A stretch of DNA of 64,000 nt, taken from the NCBI GenBank assembly GCA_004431415.1, contig QPMI01000560.1, positions 248,001 through 312,000 on the forward strand, written 5' to 3'. Under the pieces are notes generated by a model, which worked only from the letters and a program-made list of their open reading frames with translations, had not been told where the DNA came from and made no database searches. The DNA comes from Cyanophora paradoxa (taxonomy: Eukaryota > Glaucocystophyceae > Cyanophorales > Cyanophoraceae). Of this stretch, positions 33,214 through 44,455 are shown one piece after another. The first letter of the stretch is position 1, and the number at the start of each line of letters is the position of its first letter. Both the position numbers and the translations under genes were made by a program.

Positions 33214-35881
33214 TCAGGGGGCCGGGGACGCGAAGTCGGAGTCGAAGGAGAAGATGCGCTGCGGGCGGGTCGCGTCAGCGGGCGGCGCGGGGAAGGAAGG
33301 GGCGGAGGGGGGCGGGCGGGGGTCACCTCGAAGTCGATGGCCTCGAGCTTGCCGGCGCCAGCGGCCTCGGGCTCCCCGGGCTCGCCCCTTGAGCCGGCCC
33401 GGCGCCCCCCCGGGGTCGCCCCCAGCAGGAGGTCCACCCGCTCGCAGCAGTCGCCCCCCGGGGGGCCCAGGAACGAGGCCAGCACGCCCTCCTGCGCCGC
33501 CCGGCCGGTGAGGCGAGCGAGCGCGGCGCTGGTGCGGCGGGCGGGGCGGGGCGGGAGGGCGCACGGCGGCGAGGAAGTCGTCGAGGGGTCCCCGGGGGTG
33601 ACGCCCGCGGGAGGGCGGCGCGCGGTCGGGCCGCCGCCGCAGCGCCGCCGCGACGCGCTCCAGGAGGGCCCCGGGCTGCTGCCCTCTGCCCCCGCCCCTC
33701 AGGCAGCTCCACCCCGCCCCCGCCTCCGGATCCGGGTCGGGGTCGGGCAGGGCGCCCGGCTCCTCGGGGGGCCCCGGCCCCGCGACCGGCTCGGGGGTCG
33801 CGGCGTGGGAGCCGCTGGCGGGGCCGGAGTGGGAAGCGCGGGGGGGCGGGGCGCGGGCCGGGGCCGGGGCGGAGGCGGTGCGGGCGAGCTGGTGCTGGTG
33901 GGGGAGGAGGAGGAGCTCCATGCGGGAGGCGGCGTCGAGGCCCGAGGGGGAGGGCAGCGGGTCGGAGAGGGCCCGCGGCAGGTGCGACACGGGCGCCGTG
34001 AAGGGCGAGACGAGCGCCCCGGGGGCCCCGCCGGGGGGGCGCGGCGGGCCCCGAGAGGACGGTGGGGAGGGGCGGCGTGAGGGCCGGCGTCTCCGGCGAG
34101 GGCGGCGAGTCGGCGTCCTGCGGCCCCGCCGAGGCCGAGGCGCACGCGGCGCGCTGCGCGGCCGCCCGCGCCGCCCGCGCCGCCGCCGCCCGCTCCGAGG
34201 CCGAGACCTGCGGGGGCCAGGGCCGTTAGCGGACGCCGAGAAGGGCGGAGCGGGGCGGGGAGGGGCGGGGCGGGGCGGACGAGGCGCTGGCAGAGGTCGT
34301 TGAAGGCGGCGATCTGCTCGCGGATGCGCAGCCAAAGGCGGTACGTCAGGAAGAAGGCCCCGTTCTGCTGCTCCAGCTTCTCCCACACTGCGCCCGCCCG
34401 CCCTCGCCGCTCAGGGCAGTGTTCAGCGGCGCGGAGCGGGCGGCGGGCGGGCGGACCGAGCTCGGTGACGGGGGGGTCGACGCGGTGGGCGGCGGCGAGG
34501 TGCGCGGCGGCCTCCTCGCGGGTCATGTAGCGCTGGAGGCAACCCTCGAGCAGCGTCTGCACCATCTGCACCTCCTCGATCGCCAGCCGCCCGGGCTCCG
34601 ACGGCACCGCCGGCGGCGCGCTGCTCGCCGCCGGCGCTGGTGCAGCCAGCGCCGGCGCGGGGAACTCCGGCGTGGGCGAGCGCTGCAGGGCGGCCGAGCG
34701 CCTGCTGGGCGAGGAGGAGGAGGAGGGCGGGACGGGGCTGAAGGCGGCGGCGGCGGGGCGAAGCGGGGCGAGGAGGGCCGCGGGGCGGGCGGGGCGGGCG
34801 GCGGGGCGGCGCTCTGCTGGGCGCGGCGGGCGATGATGGCGGCGGCTGCGACGGCGGCGGCCTCCGCGAAGGCCGGAGGCTGCGGCGAGAGGGAGCTCTC
34901 CCGCGAGCGGCCCGCCTTCGCCGGACCCCGCCCCTTCCGCTGCTGCTTCCCGCTCGCCTGCCGCGCCGGGGCGCCCTCGGGCGGCCACGCCTCCGGCGGC
35001 TGCGCGGCGAGCTCGGGGGTGCGCGGGGCGGGCGGCTCGGGCGTGCGGAGCGCCGGCGAGTCGGGCGTGCCGGCCTCGTCGCCGGCCTCAAGCGGCGCCG
35101 GCCGCGCGCGCTTCGTCGGCGCCGGCGGCGCCGGCGGCTCCGGCGTCGTCGGGGCCGGCCGCGGCGCCGGCGAGCCCGGCAGCGCCGGCGAGGGGGCCCC
35201 GGGCGAGTCCCGCGCGCATCGCCCCGAGGCGAGCGCGGCGGCGACTGCGGCCGCGCCGCCGTCGCCGCCGGCCGCCGCGCGGATGAGAGCCTTGCGCGAG
35301 ATCACGACCACCGAGGCGGGGGCGCCGGGCGCCGCAGCCGGCGGCGGCGCCGGGGACGGGGACGGGAGGAACGGGGCCGAGTTGGGCGGCACGTTGACGG
35401 AGAGCGGGAGGGGGAACACGGTCGGGAGAGCGCTGCCCGCATCTGTTGGCCCGTAGAACGGCCGCTGCGAGGGGCGCTGCGGGCAGAAGGGGTTCTGAGG
35501 CTCTGTGCGGGGCGGTTCAAAATGCCACTGCTCGGCCGGATCCCGGCCGGCAGGCGGGGCGGGCGCGGGCTGCGGAACGCTCGGAAGGAAGGTCGGCTGG
35601 ATGTCCGGCTGGTTTGGAGGCGGTGCGGCGGCCGCGGCCGGCGCGGGCGACGAAGCTCCGGCGGCCTCCTGGTTTGCGATGGGGACGAGGTGGCCCGCGC
35701 CGACAATCAGGAACTTCCGGTCGCCGATGCTGATCATGCGCGCCTGGGGGACCGTCCGCTTCTTCTTCTGGGCCGGCCCGTCCGCCAGGGGATCGCGCGA
35801 GTCATGGCGCCCGCCAGCCCGCCCCGCGTGAGGGTCAGGGAAATGATGGCCCTGTGCTGTTGCGGCATAGGGCCTCTCCAT
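33214..35881 (-). CDS. Protein with plant-type domain of unknown function (PF09713-like)
   Basis: The start at 35881 reads MERPYAATAQGHHFPDP, then PQARMISIGDRKFLIVGAGH, followed by a long Pro/Ala-rich low-complexity region. The recognisable domain is split by an intron near 34390-34460. It reads AIEEVQMVQTLLEGCLQRYM, TREEAAAHLAAAHRVDPPVT and ELVWEKLEQQNGAFFLTYRL, then WLRIREQIAAFNDLCQRL. This matches the short plant domain of unknown function (TIGR01589, A_thal_3526), whose core is QxLIExCLQxYMxxxExVxxL...VWxKLExxNxxFFxxYxxxLxxKxQI. The C-terminal half is again low complexity and ends FSFDSDFASPAP, with the stop at 33214-33216. In plants the function is not established. The gene is head to head with exportin-6. 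Confidence 0.75.
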
Positions 35882-36320
35882 GGCGCTAGTCCAGGCGAGC
35901 TATCGCCTTTTCATATTCCGCCCGTGCGCGCTGGAAACGACGCCCACGTCGCAGGAGGTCGGAAGCACTCCGAATGTGTCGCTGGTCAAGTTTAATGCAC
36001 AGGTTGCTGTGCTGACCAAGCTGACAAGGGTTGTGAGTTGGAAGCAATTCCGCGGTTAGGGGCACTGGGGCTTGCAGAAGAACGAGAATGCTCCCAGCAA
36101 CGTGCCCGCGAGGTGAAATCGCTCGCGGGACTCCGGTTTTCGCGCGACTCGAAGCGGGACGCCTGGGGTACGCGATCTATTCGAAGTCGACGGCGGGCGG
36201 CGTCCGACGAGCTTCCCGTCCACCGAGAATCCATTAGGTTCGTCGCGAATGACGCGAGGCTCGGCGCGCGTACAACTTTGCTGAGGTCCAGCGCGGCCCG
36301 CAGCCCGACGCGGCCGGCCA
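35882..36320. promoter_or_regulatory. Divergent intergenic region, PF09713-like gene / exportin-6
   Basis: These 439 bp lie between two divergent start codons. They are presumed to hold both promoters. No other gene is convincing on either strand. Confidence 0.4.
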
Positions 36321-39300
36321 TGCCGCCTAAGAGCGAGGAGAGGAAGAATATAGATCGGCTCATCACCTACGCAGCACGCTGCGCTCGTGACGCCGTCTAC
36401 TACGGTAAGAAGCTTTGCCGCGGCGCGCGCGAACTGGCATCGACGCATTCCGTGCGCCAGGTGTGCCAGTCGTAGCGATCCTGCTCATCCTGGTGTCGAA
36501 GCCACGCGCGAGGCTGTCGGCGCTCCTTTCGCCTTGAGATTGCCAGGATACGTAGGAGAGGCGAAGCCGGCAATGGACGCGCTCGCGGCAGAAGTGGAAG
36601 CGGCGGTGACCGCGTTCTTCGACCCGGCGCGGGCGAGCCAGCGGGTGGAGGCGGAGCGCCACTTGGTCGCGTTTCGGCAGCGGTCCGACGCGCTGGCCGT
36701 CGCCGCCGCCCTTCTTGAGCGCGCCTCGAATCCCTTCGTGCTCTGGTACAGCGCAAGCGTCGTCGAACACACGCTTCGGGCCGGCGTCTGGACGTCGTTC
36801 CCGGATGACATCCGCCTCGCGACCCGCTCCGCGCTCACGAAGCTCGTCGGCCAAGTGCGCACGCGCACCGCCCGTCCCCCGCGCGGGGCGCGGAAGGTCG
36901 ATGCATGCGACGCGCACGCGCCCGCAGGCGTCGCTGCCGGGCTACGTCTCGAACAAGCTGTCGACCGTCTACGTGCAGCTCGCGCAGTCCGAGTGGCCGA
37001 ACACGGACCTCGTTGCGAACGTCATGGGCGCCATGCAGGACGCGCGGTCGCGCAGCTTCGGCCTGGCGCTGCTGAAGCTCGCGGCGGAGGAGTTCCACAG
37101 CACGCGGGAGGACGCCACGAGCGAGCGCAAGGCGGAGCTGCGCGCCGGCTTCGCCGCGCACGTCCCGCGCCTGCTGGACGCCCTCGGCGCCCTCCTCTCC
37201 GCCGGCTTCCCCGCCGCCGCCGCCGGCGACCGCGAGGCCCTCTCCGCGTGCGAGGGCGCCGTCGGTGCGCCCCCGCCCCGCGCGCCCCCGCCCGCGCAGC
37301 CGCCGCCGACCCCGCCCCGCGCGCAGCGGCGATGCAGCAGATGGTCGGCTGGCTGGGGGCCCCCAACGCGGCGGCGCACCTCACGGGGGCGCACCTCGCG
37401 GCGCTGGCGGCGCCCGTGGCGGCGGCGGCGCGGGCGCCCGGCGGCGGGCCCGGCGACGCGCTCGCTGCAGAGTGCCTGGCGTGCGCCAGCGAGGCGCTCT
37501 CGCGGCCGTACCCCTCGCCGCAGCCGGTGGCGGAGCTGCTGACGGCGCTGCTGCCGCTGGCGTGCGAGGCGTGCTCGCTGCTGGCGGCGCAGGGGCGGCA
37601 GGCGCTGGCGGGGGCGGACGCGCGGCTGCTGGTGCAGCTGCTGGCGCTGGTGCAGGCGCTGGTCTCGCACCACGCGGGGCGGCTGCTGGGGAGCCCGGCG
37701 CAGCTGGACGGCCTGCTGACGGCCTTCTTCGGGCTGACGCAGGCGCTGCCCTCCCCCGAGCTCTTCGTCGTCGCCCTCGAGGCCTGGGCCTCCCTCCTCG
37801 AGCTCCTCGCCGCCTCCCTCCACGACCCCGCCGCCCCCCGCTCCCCCTCCGCCGCCGCCGCCGCCGCCCAGTGCGCCGCCCCCCCGGCCCCGCCCCCGCC
37901 CGGAGCTGAGTCGGCGCAGCTTCCGGGGCGGGCTGCTGGCGGTGGCGGGCGGGGCGCTGGAGCGGGTGCAGTGGGCGAGCAACGGGCGCACGCTGCGCAT
38001 GCTCGACGACACCTTCGACGACTCGGACAGCGGCTCCGAGGAGGGCGAGGCCGGCCCCGCATCCTCCCCTACCGCCGCCGCCGCCGCCGCCGCCCGCCAC
38101 CGCCGCCAGGAGCGCAACGCCAAAGCGGCGGCCGCCGCCGCCGCGGCAGCCGCGCGGGAGCAGGGGCAGGGCGAGGGCGAGGAGGGCCCCGAGCCGGGCG
38201 AGGGCGAAGAGGAGGAGGAGGAGGAGGATGAGACCGGCGCGGCCGCCCACGAGGCGCGCCCCGCCCGCCCCCCCGCCCTAGCAGACGAAGGGCGCTGAAG
38301 AGGGGCGCAGACGGACGTGGGGCGGTACCAGGCGGCCGGCTGCGAGGTCCTCGCCCGCGTCGCCGACCTCTTCCCCGAGGGTCCGCCCCGCCCCCGCCCG
38401 CTTGAGCGCCCGCCCCGCCCACGCCCGACCGCCCGCCCGCTCCGCAGAGGTCTTCCACATGGCGGTGCCGGCCCCGCCTCACCATTCCCCATTCCGCCTC
38501 GCCCCGCCCCGCCTGACGTCGCGGGCAGCACGAGGCGCTGGGGAGGCACGCGGGGGCGCTCGCCGACCCCGCCGCCACCGCCGACTCCGTCGAGGCCGGT
38601 GCGCGCGGCAGAGTGGCAGAGTTCGCTCTGCTCTGCTCTGCTCCGCGGACGTCTCACCGGCGGGGGCGGCAGCGCGGGACGGGGCGCTGCTGGTGCGGCT
38701 GCTGGGGCGCCTCGCGGGGGCCCACTTCCCCGCCGAGCCGGCCCGCCACGCCCCGGCCGCCCTCCGCCTCGCCCGCGACGCCGCCGGCCTCGCCGCCCTC
38801 GCCGCCCACCCGCTCCTCGGGGGCCCCGCGCCGCGCCCCACGCCCCCCTTCGTCCTCCACGACCTCGCCGCCGCATGCCTCGAGGCCCTCGCTGGCCTCG
38901 CCCCCTGGGCCGCCGCCGCCCGCCGCGCCGCCCCGGAGGCCCCCGACGCGGCCGCGCTCGCGGGGCCGGCCGCCGAGCTCGCCGCCGCCCTGCTCCTCGC
39001 CTCCCCGGCCCCGCCCGAGCGCCTCCGCGCCGCCGCCGCGCGCCTCCTGCGGGCCCTCGCCCCTGCCTCCCGCTCCCGCCGGCCCCCGGCTCGGCCCCGT
39101 GCAAGCGCTGCTCGCCGCCGCGCCGTCGCTGCTGCAGGGCCTGCCCCTCCCCGCCGCCTCCGCGACCCTCGCCGCCCTCGCCGCCGCCCTCGCCGCCTCG
39201 CCGGCGGTGGACGCGGGGGCCCTGGCGGCGCTGCTGGAGCCGGCGACGGCGCCTCTGGCGGCGGCGGCGGCGCTGCCGGGCCTCGCCGAGCAGCGCCTCT

Positions 39301-40691
39301 TCCTGCGCCCCGACGTCGCCGCCGCCGTCGCCCGCTGCCCCCGCCTCCTCCGCCGCGCCGCCCTCGCCCTCCGCCCCGCCCCGCCCCGCGCCCGCGCTGC
39401 CCTCGCCGCCGCCCTCGGCCCCGCCCTGGGGCCGGCCCTCGCCCTGGCGCGCCTGTACCTCCCCGCGGGGCGGACGACCCGGCGGCCGCCGCGCCGGCGG
39501 CCGCCCTCGCCTCCTTCCTCTCGGCCGCGCTGGGCGCCCTCAAGGCCTCCCTCGGGCCGCCCAGCTCGGGCAGGCCCTGGGGCCCTCCTGGAGCCCTTCC
39601 CGGGCCCCGCCCTCCGCGCCGCCGCCGCCGCCGCCCGCCCCGCCCCGCTCGCCCTCCTCGCCCGCCTCGTCTCCCTCTGGCGCGCCGCGGCGGGCGACCC
39701 GGCGGCGGCGCTGGAGCCGTTCCTGCGGGAGGCGGCTGGGCGGGTGCTGGGGACCTCCTCCCGCCCCTCCTCGCCTCGCGCGCGCCCCCGCAGCAGCACG
39801 CCCGCCACCACGGGCGCCGGCGCGCGTCAGAGGGGGAGGAGGATGGGGACCCGACGGCGCTGCGGCGCGCCTGCTTCGCCTTCCTCGACGCCCTCCTCCG
39901 CTCCCACTGGCGCATGCTCGCCCCGCCCGCCGCCCCCTCCCCCTCGCCGCCGCCTCCGCCGCCCTCGCCGCCGCCGCGGGGGCGCCCCAGCCGGCCGCCC
40001 CCGCCGCCGCCCCGCGGGGGACCCGAGCGGGGCCCTCCTGCTCGCCGCCCTCGACGCCCTCCGCCAGGGCGTCGCGTACCCCGAGGACCACGAGGCGCCC
40101 CGTACCCCCCTCGCTTGCGCCCGGGCCTGGGCTGACCGGGCGGCAGGTGTGCCGGATCTGCTGCGGGGCGCTGGAGCGGCTGCTGGGGCGGAACCCGGCG
40201 GCGGCGCGCTGCGTGGCGGGGCCCTTCGGGGCGGAGCGGGGCCTGCAGCGCGGCCTCTGCGGGGCCCTCCTCGCCGCCCTCGCCGAGCGCTCGCACGAGG
40301 CGCTGCGGGAGGAGCTCACGGCCGCCCTCCTCGCCGCCGCCGCCGCCGACTGGGGCGCCTTCTACGGCCAGGCGCGCAGCCCCCTCCTCTCTTTCTTTCT
40401 TGTCTCTTACTCGGCTACAGGCGCTGCCCGAGTTCCTGGAGGGGCGGACGCGGCCCGGGGCCGAGGGGCAGCCGCCGGGGCTCGCCCCCGCCGAGGCGGC
40501 CGCCCTCCTCGCCCGCTTCGGGCGCGAGACGGTGCGTTTGTCCCCCCCCCCCCTCCTCCCCCCTCCCCCTCCTTTTCCTAACCCCCGCTAAGGAGGGCGG
40601 GGCGTTCGGGCGGCGGGTGGGCGAGCTGGCACACGACGTGGCGTTCCTCCGCAGGCGCCACGCCGCCGCCCGCGACGCCCAGCTCGTCTAG
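36321..40691 (+). CDS. XPO6: Exportin-6-like karyopherin
   Basis: In animals and Dictyostelium exportin-6 carries actin-profilin out of the nucleus with Ran-GTP. The start at 36321 (MPPKSEERKNIDRLITYAAR) splices over an intron near 36403-36560 into GEAKPAMDALAAEVEAAVTA. Next come AERHLVAFRQRSDALAVAAA and LLERASNPFVLWYSASVVEH, the importin-beta N-terminal repeats. LPGYVSNKLSTVYVQLAQSE, WPNTDLVANVMGAMQDARSR and SFGLALLKLAAEEFHSTRED match the exportin-6 signature, including the conserved EE-REDL-like segment. HEAT-like helices continue (LLPLACEACSLLAAQGRQAL, FVVALEAWASLLELLAASLH). Acidic and Ala-rich inserts are long. The end is RRRHAAARDAQLV, with the stop at 40689-40691. More than a dozen introns occur. 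The subfamily call rests on the first 250 residues; the rest is too diverged to judge. Confidence 0.82.
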
Positions 40692-41684
40692 CGAGGGCCC
40701 GCCCCGCCCCCGCCCCGCCCCGCCCCGCCCCCGCGCTTGCTGTTACCACAGTGGCGGGCCGCGCACTCGCATCGAACAGTCGAACAGAGCAGCTTCGGCG
40801 GCAGCGACCGCCAGGAGAGCAGCGATCACGAAACGGGCAGCGCGCGAGGCAGCGAGCTCGAGGAATTCGAGGACAACGAGAGCGAGAGTGAGTAGGGCAG
40901 CTGCAGAGAGCACTACAGCAGCGAGGATGCATATAGTAGCGAGAGCGATGGCAGCGAGTGCGCGGAGGGCAGCTGCTCGAGCTCTGTTGTTTCGCACCGT
41001 GGCACGTTTTCGGCCACATCGAAATCTGGGTGCTGCGCCCCCGGCCCGGGCTTGGCGGCCCTCGAGGCAGCTGCAGCTCGCCTGGCCAGACGGAATTGAC
41101 GTTGCTGCAAAATATACCGTGGAATAGACACACGATTTTGCTGGGTCTAGATCTACCGTAACCCTTTCATCGGGTTTCTTGAAAAATTCCTGATTTACAA
41201 TCTGCACAACAGGGTCATGATCACGAATAGCCTAACCTAATTGAAAACTTGAAAAAACTTCGATCGGAAGAGACGCAAAAATTAAAAATCCGATAATCCT
41301 CGAATGGGATGTGTACACACGCGAAAAAGAGTCATCGGCGTCGCAAACTAGTCGCTGATCATGAAGCCTAAGGGCTGCCAAGCCTGACTCATGGAAGTCA
41401 CTGAGTTCACGGTTCAACGGTTGAAAAAAGTACCGCGCTGCCCAGTGTCGCGCTAGTTACGGAGCCATGGAGCCTCGGGCAGCAGGACACCTGCTACTAG
41501 GCAAAATTGACTGTACAAGAAAATACGCGGCTATAGCTAGCTGCAGCCGCTGAGCCGCTGAGCCTCGGAGCTAGAGAGTGAACTCGCAATCATGGAGTCA
41601 CTGATGAATTCGAAGTGGCACGCGAAGAAGGAAACATCGCAATAGATACTCGAATTCTACGTGTACATCCGATGATAGATATCA
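40692..41684. other. Intergenic region with AGC/GAG-rich tract and repeated words
   Basis: From 40790 to 41110 an imperfect AGCGAG-type tract is open in several frames. One of them reads SSDHETGSARGSELEEFEDN and later YSSEDAYSSESDGSECAEGS. No start, domain or splice structure supports a gene. From 41170 to 41680 the DNA is AT-richer. The words CATGGAAGTCACTGA near 41390 and CATGGAGTCACTGA near 41591 are near-identical and belong to the dispersed repeat family. Confidence 0.45.
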
Positions 41685-43150
41685 CTAAGTTAGGGAGCCA
41701 ATAACCCATGGAACAGCGCCGGCGTCGGTACCGGTGGAGCCTGCCGCAGTGCGGTTGGGCCGCCGGCCGGGACGGTCAGGCGGCGCCGGGGGGGAGGGCC
41801 GCCCGGGCCATGGGGTCTGCGGCGGCGGGGCAGGCAACGGGCCGGAAGAAGGCGGCGCCGGCGCCGCGGGCCTGGCGCGCGACGGGCGAGCCGCGGAGGG
41901 CGGGCGAGCGGTGCCCGGGGAGGCCTCGGGCCAACCGGCGCGGGGCCGGCGCGCCGGTCGGCGGCCGGGCGCGGGAGTCGCGGCCAACGTCGGGGTACGG
42001 GAGCGGGAGCTGCCGCGGGAGGAGCGGGAGAGGGAGCGGACGCGTTCGCGGAGGGGCGTGCGGGCCGCCCCGGCCCCCGCCCCCTCCAGCGGCGGCAGGC
42101 GCGTGCACGAGGCGCCGCCGGGCGAGTGGGAGCCGTAACCGGAGGGCCCCGCCGAGGGGCCGGCGGAGAGGGCGGCCCCGGCCGACTCGCGCCGGAGCCG
42201 CTCGAGGGCCCCCGCGGGGCGGGGGACGAGTCGCCTCCGGCCGCGGCGGGCGCTGGAGGCTGGGGAGCGAGTGGTGGCGGGGCGCCGGCCCGCGCCCGGG
42301 CCGGCGCCGCTGCCGGGCGGTCGGTGAGGACCTCCAGGGAGCCGCTGCTGCTCGCCCCGTCCCCGCCCTCCCCTCCTCCTCCGGATCCTCGTCCTCCTCT
42401 GCCTCGCCGCCGCGGCGGCGGTCCACGAGGTCGTTGAAGGCGCACGGCGTGCTCCGCGCTCCCGCCGGCCCCGGCGCCCGAAGCAGGCCGGCGCCGACGC
42501 CGGCGCCGGCAGACCCCTCCGCCGGCTCCGCCGGCTGCCCGCCGGCGCGGATCGCGATCGGGGTCCACTTGCGCCACATCTCCTCCAGCAAGAAGCTGCA
42601 CGGGTCGATCTCGCGCGCAAGCTCACGGTGCCAGCTGCAGTCTTGGCTCGCCCCGCTCCCGCTACTGAAGCTTGCGCTCGGCGTCGACTGCGCCGCCCAC
42701 GTCTTGCGTGCCGCGCCCGGGAGACCTAGGCCTGAGCGCATGCACGTGCACGCAGGTCGACGTCCGTTCTCAACGCAGGGGCGGGCGATCGTGCTCGCGC
42801 ATGCGCACCGCGCGTCACGATCATGGCTGAGGCCGCCAGTGACACTGGATGGGGGCCGATTCGCACGCCTTCCGCCGGAGCTGCGCGCGCGCGCACGCGC
42901 GCAGGGCCATTCCGATCAAAAGAGTCCCACGCCAGCGCTGAAGCCGCAAAACGCTCACCGAGGTGTTGATCACCGACCAGAAGCACTGGATAATGTGCAC
43001 GAGAAGCTGCAGCAGGCGCCGGCCGGCCGCGGGCTGTGGCTGCGCATGCTCACGCGTACGATCAGTGCAGTTCGCGCTCGCCGATCAGCAAAAGCAGCGC
43101 GTGTACGTGAAAGAAGACGGGATTAAGAATGACCTGCAACAGCAGCTGGT
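41685..43150 (-). CDS. Weakly supported gene, possible membrane segment at N-part
   Basis: I do not recognise this gene. Two short stretches on the minus strand look like exons of a hydrophobic protein. QVILNPVFFHVHALLLLIGE (about 43080-43135) splices from a GTACGC donor to LLVHIIQCFWSVINTS (about 42965-43015). Downstream, a longer reading contains REIDPCSFLLEEMWRKWTPI and CAFNDLVDRRRGGEAEEDED. It then has a Ser/Arg/Pro-rich C-terminus (GYGSHSPGGASCTRLPP, RSLSRSSRGSSRSRTPTLAA) ending VIGSLT at 41685-41687. How the parts join is unclear, and they may belong to two genes. Upstream exons up to about 43390 are possible. Confidence 0.4.
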
Positions 43151-43591
43151 GCTCCGAGTTTCTCAATCGATCCGGGCGAGATACGTATACGCCAGCACCG
43201 GACCGGATCGGAGCGCACGGCTGCGTGGGCGGTGCTCCCTAGCTTCCGACTGACATCGGCAGCTTCGCTGCGCTCGCAGACGCGCGAAGCACCATCTCGG
43301 ACGGCAGTTAACGTTCTTCCGGACTCTGGGCCGGTTTTCGCTGTCGCGTACGCGTAGCTTCCGTAATTTGGCGGAGTAGATATTGAAAAAGTCACTCGGC
43401 CTTTGGAGTGTAAGAGTCGTCGACGATCGCCTAAGCTACGTCAACGGGACCCTTAGCTCCATGAGAATCCTGTAGCCGGGCAGGGCATCGAAGGTGATTG
43501 GAGGCGCCGTACCGCCGGTAGCCCGCTAGCGCCCGCCCCCCTCGCCTCGGCGACGTGCCGTAGCGCTCGTCGACGAGGCTTAGATCCGAAG

Positions 43592-43623
43592 GCGGGACAC
43601 TAATTGCTCAAATAGTGTCCCGC
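43592..43623. repeat. Perfect 11-bp hairpin with 10-nt loop
   Basis: GCGGGACACTA (43592-43602) and its exact complement TAGTGTCCCGC (43613-43623) flank the 10-nt loop ATTGCTCAAA. It sits in an AT-richer intergenic stretch between two genes. Confidence 0.85.
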
Positions 43624-43764
43624 GCTAGCTACGAAATTATTTCGGCTAGCTTACGAATTAACATTTCCTTAATGAAGTTTTAACGTAAGCCTAAGCGTAA
43701 GCCGGACGCGGAGCCCGTCATCATACAAAGTCGCGACAGCGAAAACCCCCCCTGCTGGCCGTCC

Positions 43765-43786
43765 TCGATCGATATATATCGATCGA
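43765..43786. repeat. Perfect 22-bp palindrome
   Basis: The sequence TCGATCGATAT followed by its mirror complement ATATCGATCGA is fully self-complementary with no spacer. It lies 200 bp upstream of the LRR gene start. It could be a protein-binding site or a simple GATC-type tract. Confidence 0.85.
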
Positions 43787-43984
43787 TATCCCCCTGCGCA
43801 AAAAAGATCCTCGGATCGACGCTTGGGGATCCCCGGATAACCGAACACCGGTACCAGCGTCGAGCGGACTCTAGATCTGCGCCGAGTCTGCGGAGCCGCC
43901 GCTGCGCCGGAGCGCCGTCCGACCGGCCCGGCGGGTCCGACGGTCCACCTGCCGGCGCTGCTCCGGCGGCACCCGACGGTCCAC

Positions 43985-44455
43985 ATGGTGCGAGGCTGGC
44001 ACCCGGCGGAGGGGAAGCTGGACCTGAGAGGAGAGGGCCTAACGGAGTGGCCGGCGGCGGAGATCGCGCGGGCGGGCCCTGCGAACATCCGGGTCCTGCT
44101 CCTCGACGACAACAGGCTGACGAGCATCCCAGGATCGGAGCTCGCAAGGCTGACGAACCTGCGGACTCTGAATGTCAACAGTAATCGGCTGGCGACGCTG
44201 CCGCCGGAACTTGGCTGCCTCTCGACCCTGGAGAAGCTGATCCTGGACAGCAACCGGCTGACGGCCCTGCCGCCGGAGATCGGGCGTCTTTCGAACCTGC
44301 AGTACCTGTGGGCGACATACAACCTGCTGACGGAGCTGCCGCTGGAGATGGCACTGGGCCAGCTGACAGCTTTGCGGGAGCTGAACGTGAGCGGCAACCC
44401 CCTGGCGGCGCTGCCGCCGGAGATCGAGCGCCTGCCGAACCTGCGGTTGCTGTAG
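43985..44455 (+). CDS. Small leucine-rich repeat protein
   Basis: This intronless 156-residue frame begins MVRGWHPAEGKLDLRGEG. It carries five to six LRR units of about 23 residues with the LxxLxxLxxLxLxxNxLxxLPxE pattern: IRVLLLDDNRLTSIP, LRTLNVNSNRLATLPPELG, LEKLILDSNRLTALPPEIG, LQYLWATYNLLTELPLEM and LRELNVSGNPLAALPPEIE. It ends LPNLRLL with the stop at 44453-44455. The units are of the plant PIRL and Ras-group (SHOC2-like) type, so a protein-interaction role is likely. There is no signal peptide or transmembrane segment. It is short for the family. An upstream in-frame part (LPALLRRHPTVH) before the Met suggests that the true start could be earlier. Confidence 0.85.
   Translation: MVRGWHPAEGKLDLRGEGLTEWPAAEIARAGPANIRVLLLDDNRLTSIPGSELARLTNLRTLNVNSNRLATLPPELGCLSTLEKLILDSNRLTALPPEIGRLSNLQYLWATYNLLTELPLEMALGQLTALRELNVSGNPLAALPPEIERLPNLRLL

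Noticed and set aside
36969-39104. Long antisense open frame over exportin-6
   Set aside because: Sense-strand exportin repeats explain the region. The antisense translation is low-complexity Arg/Gly/Ala.
40790-41110. Ser/Glu-rich open frame downstream of exportin-6 as a gene
   Set aside because: Several frames are open because of the AGCGAG-like repeat. The only way to join two pieces needs a 19-nt intron, which is too short.
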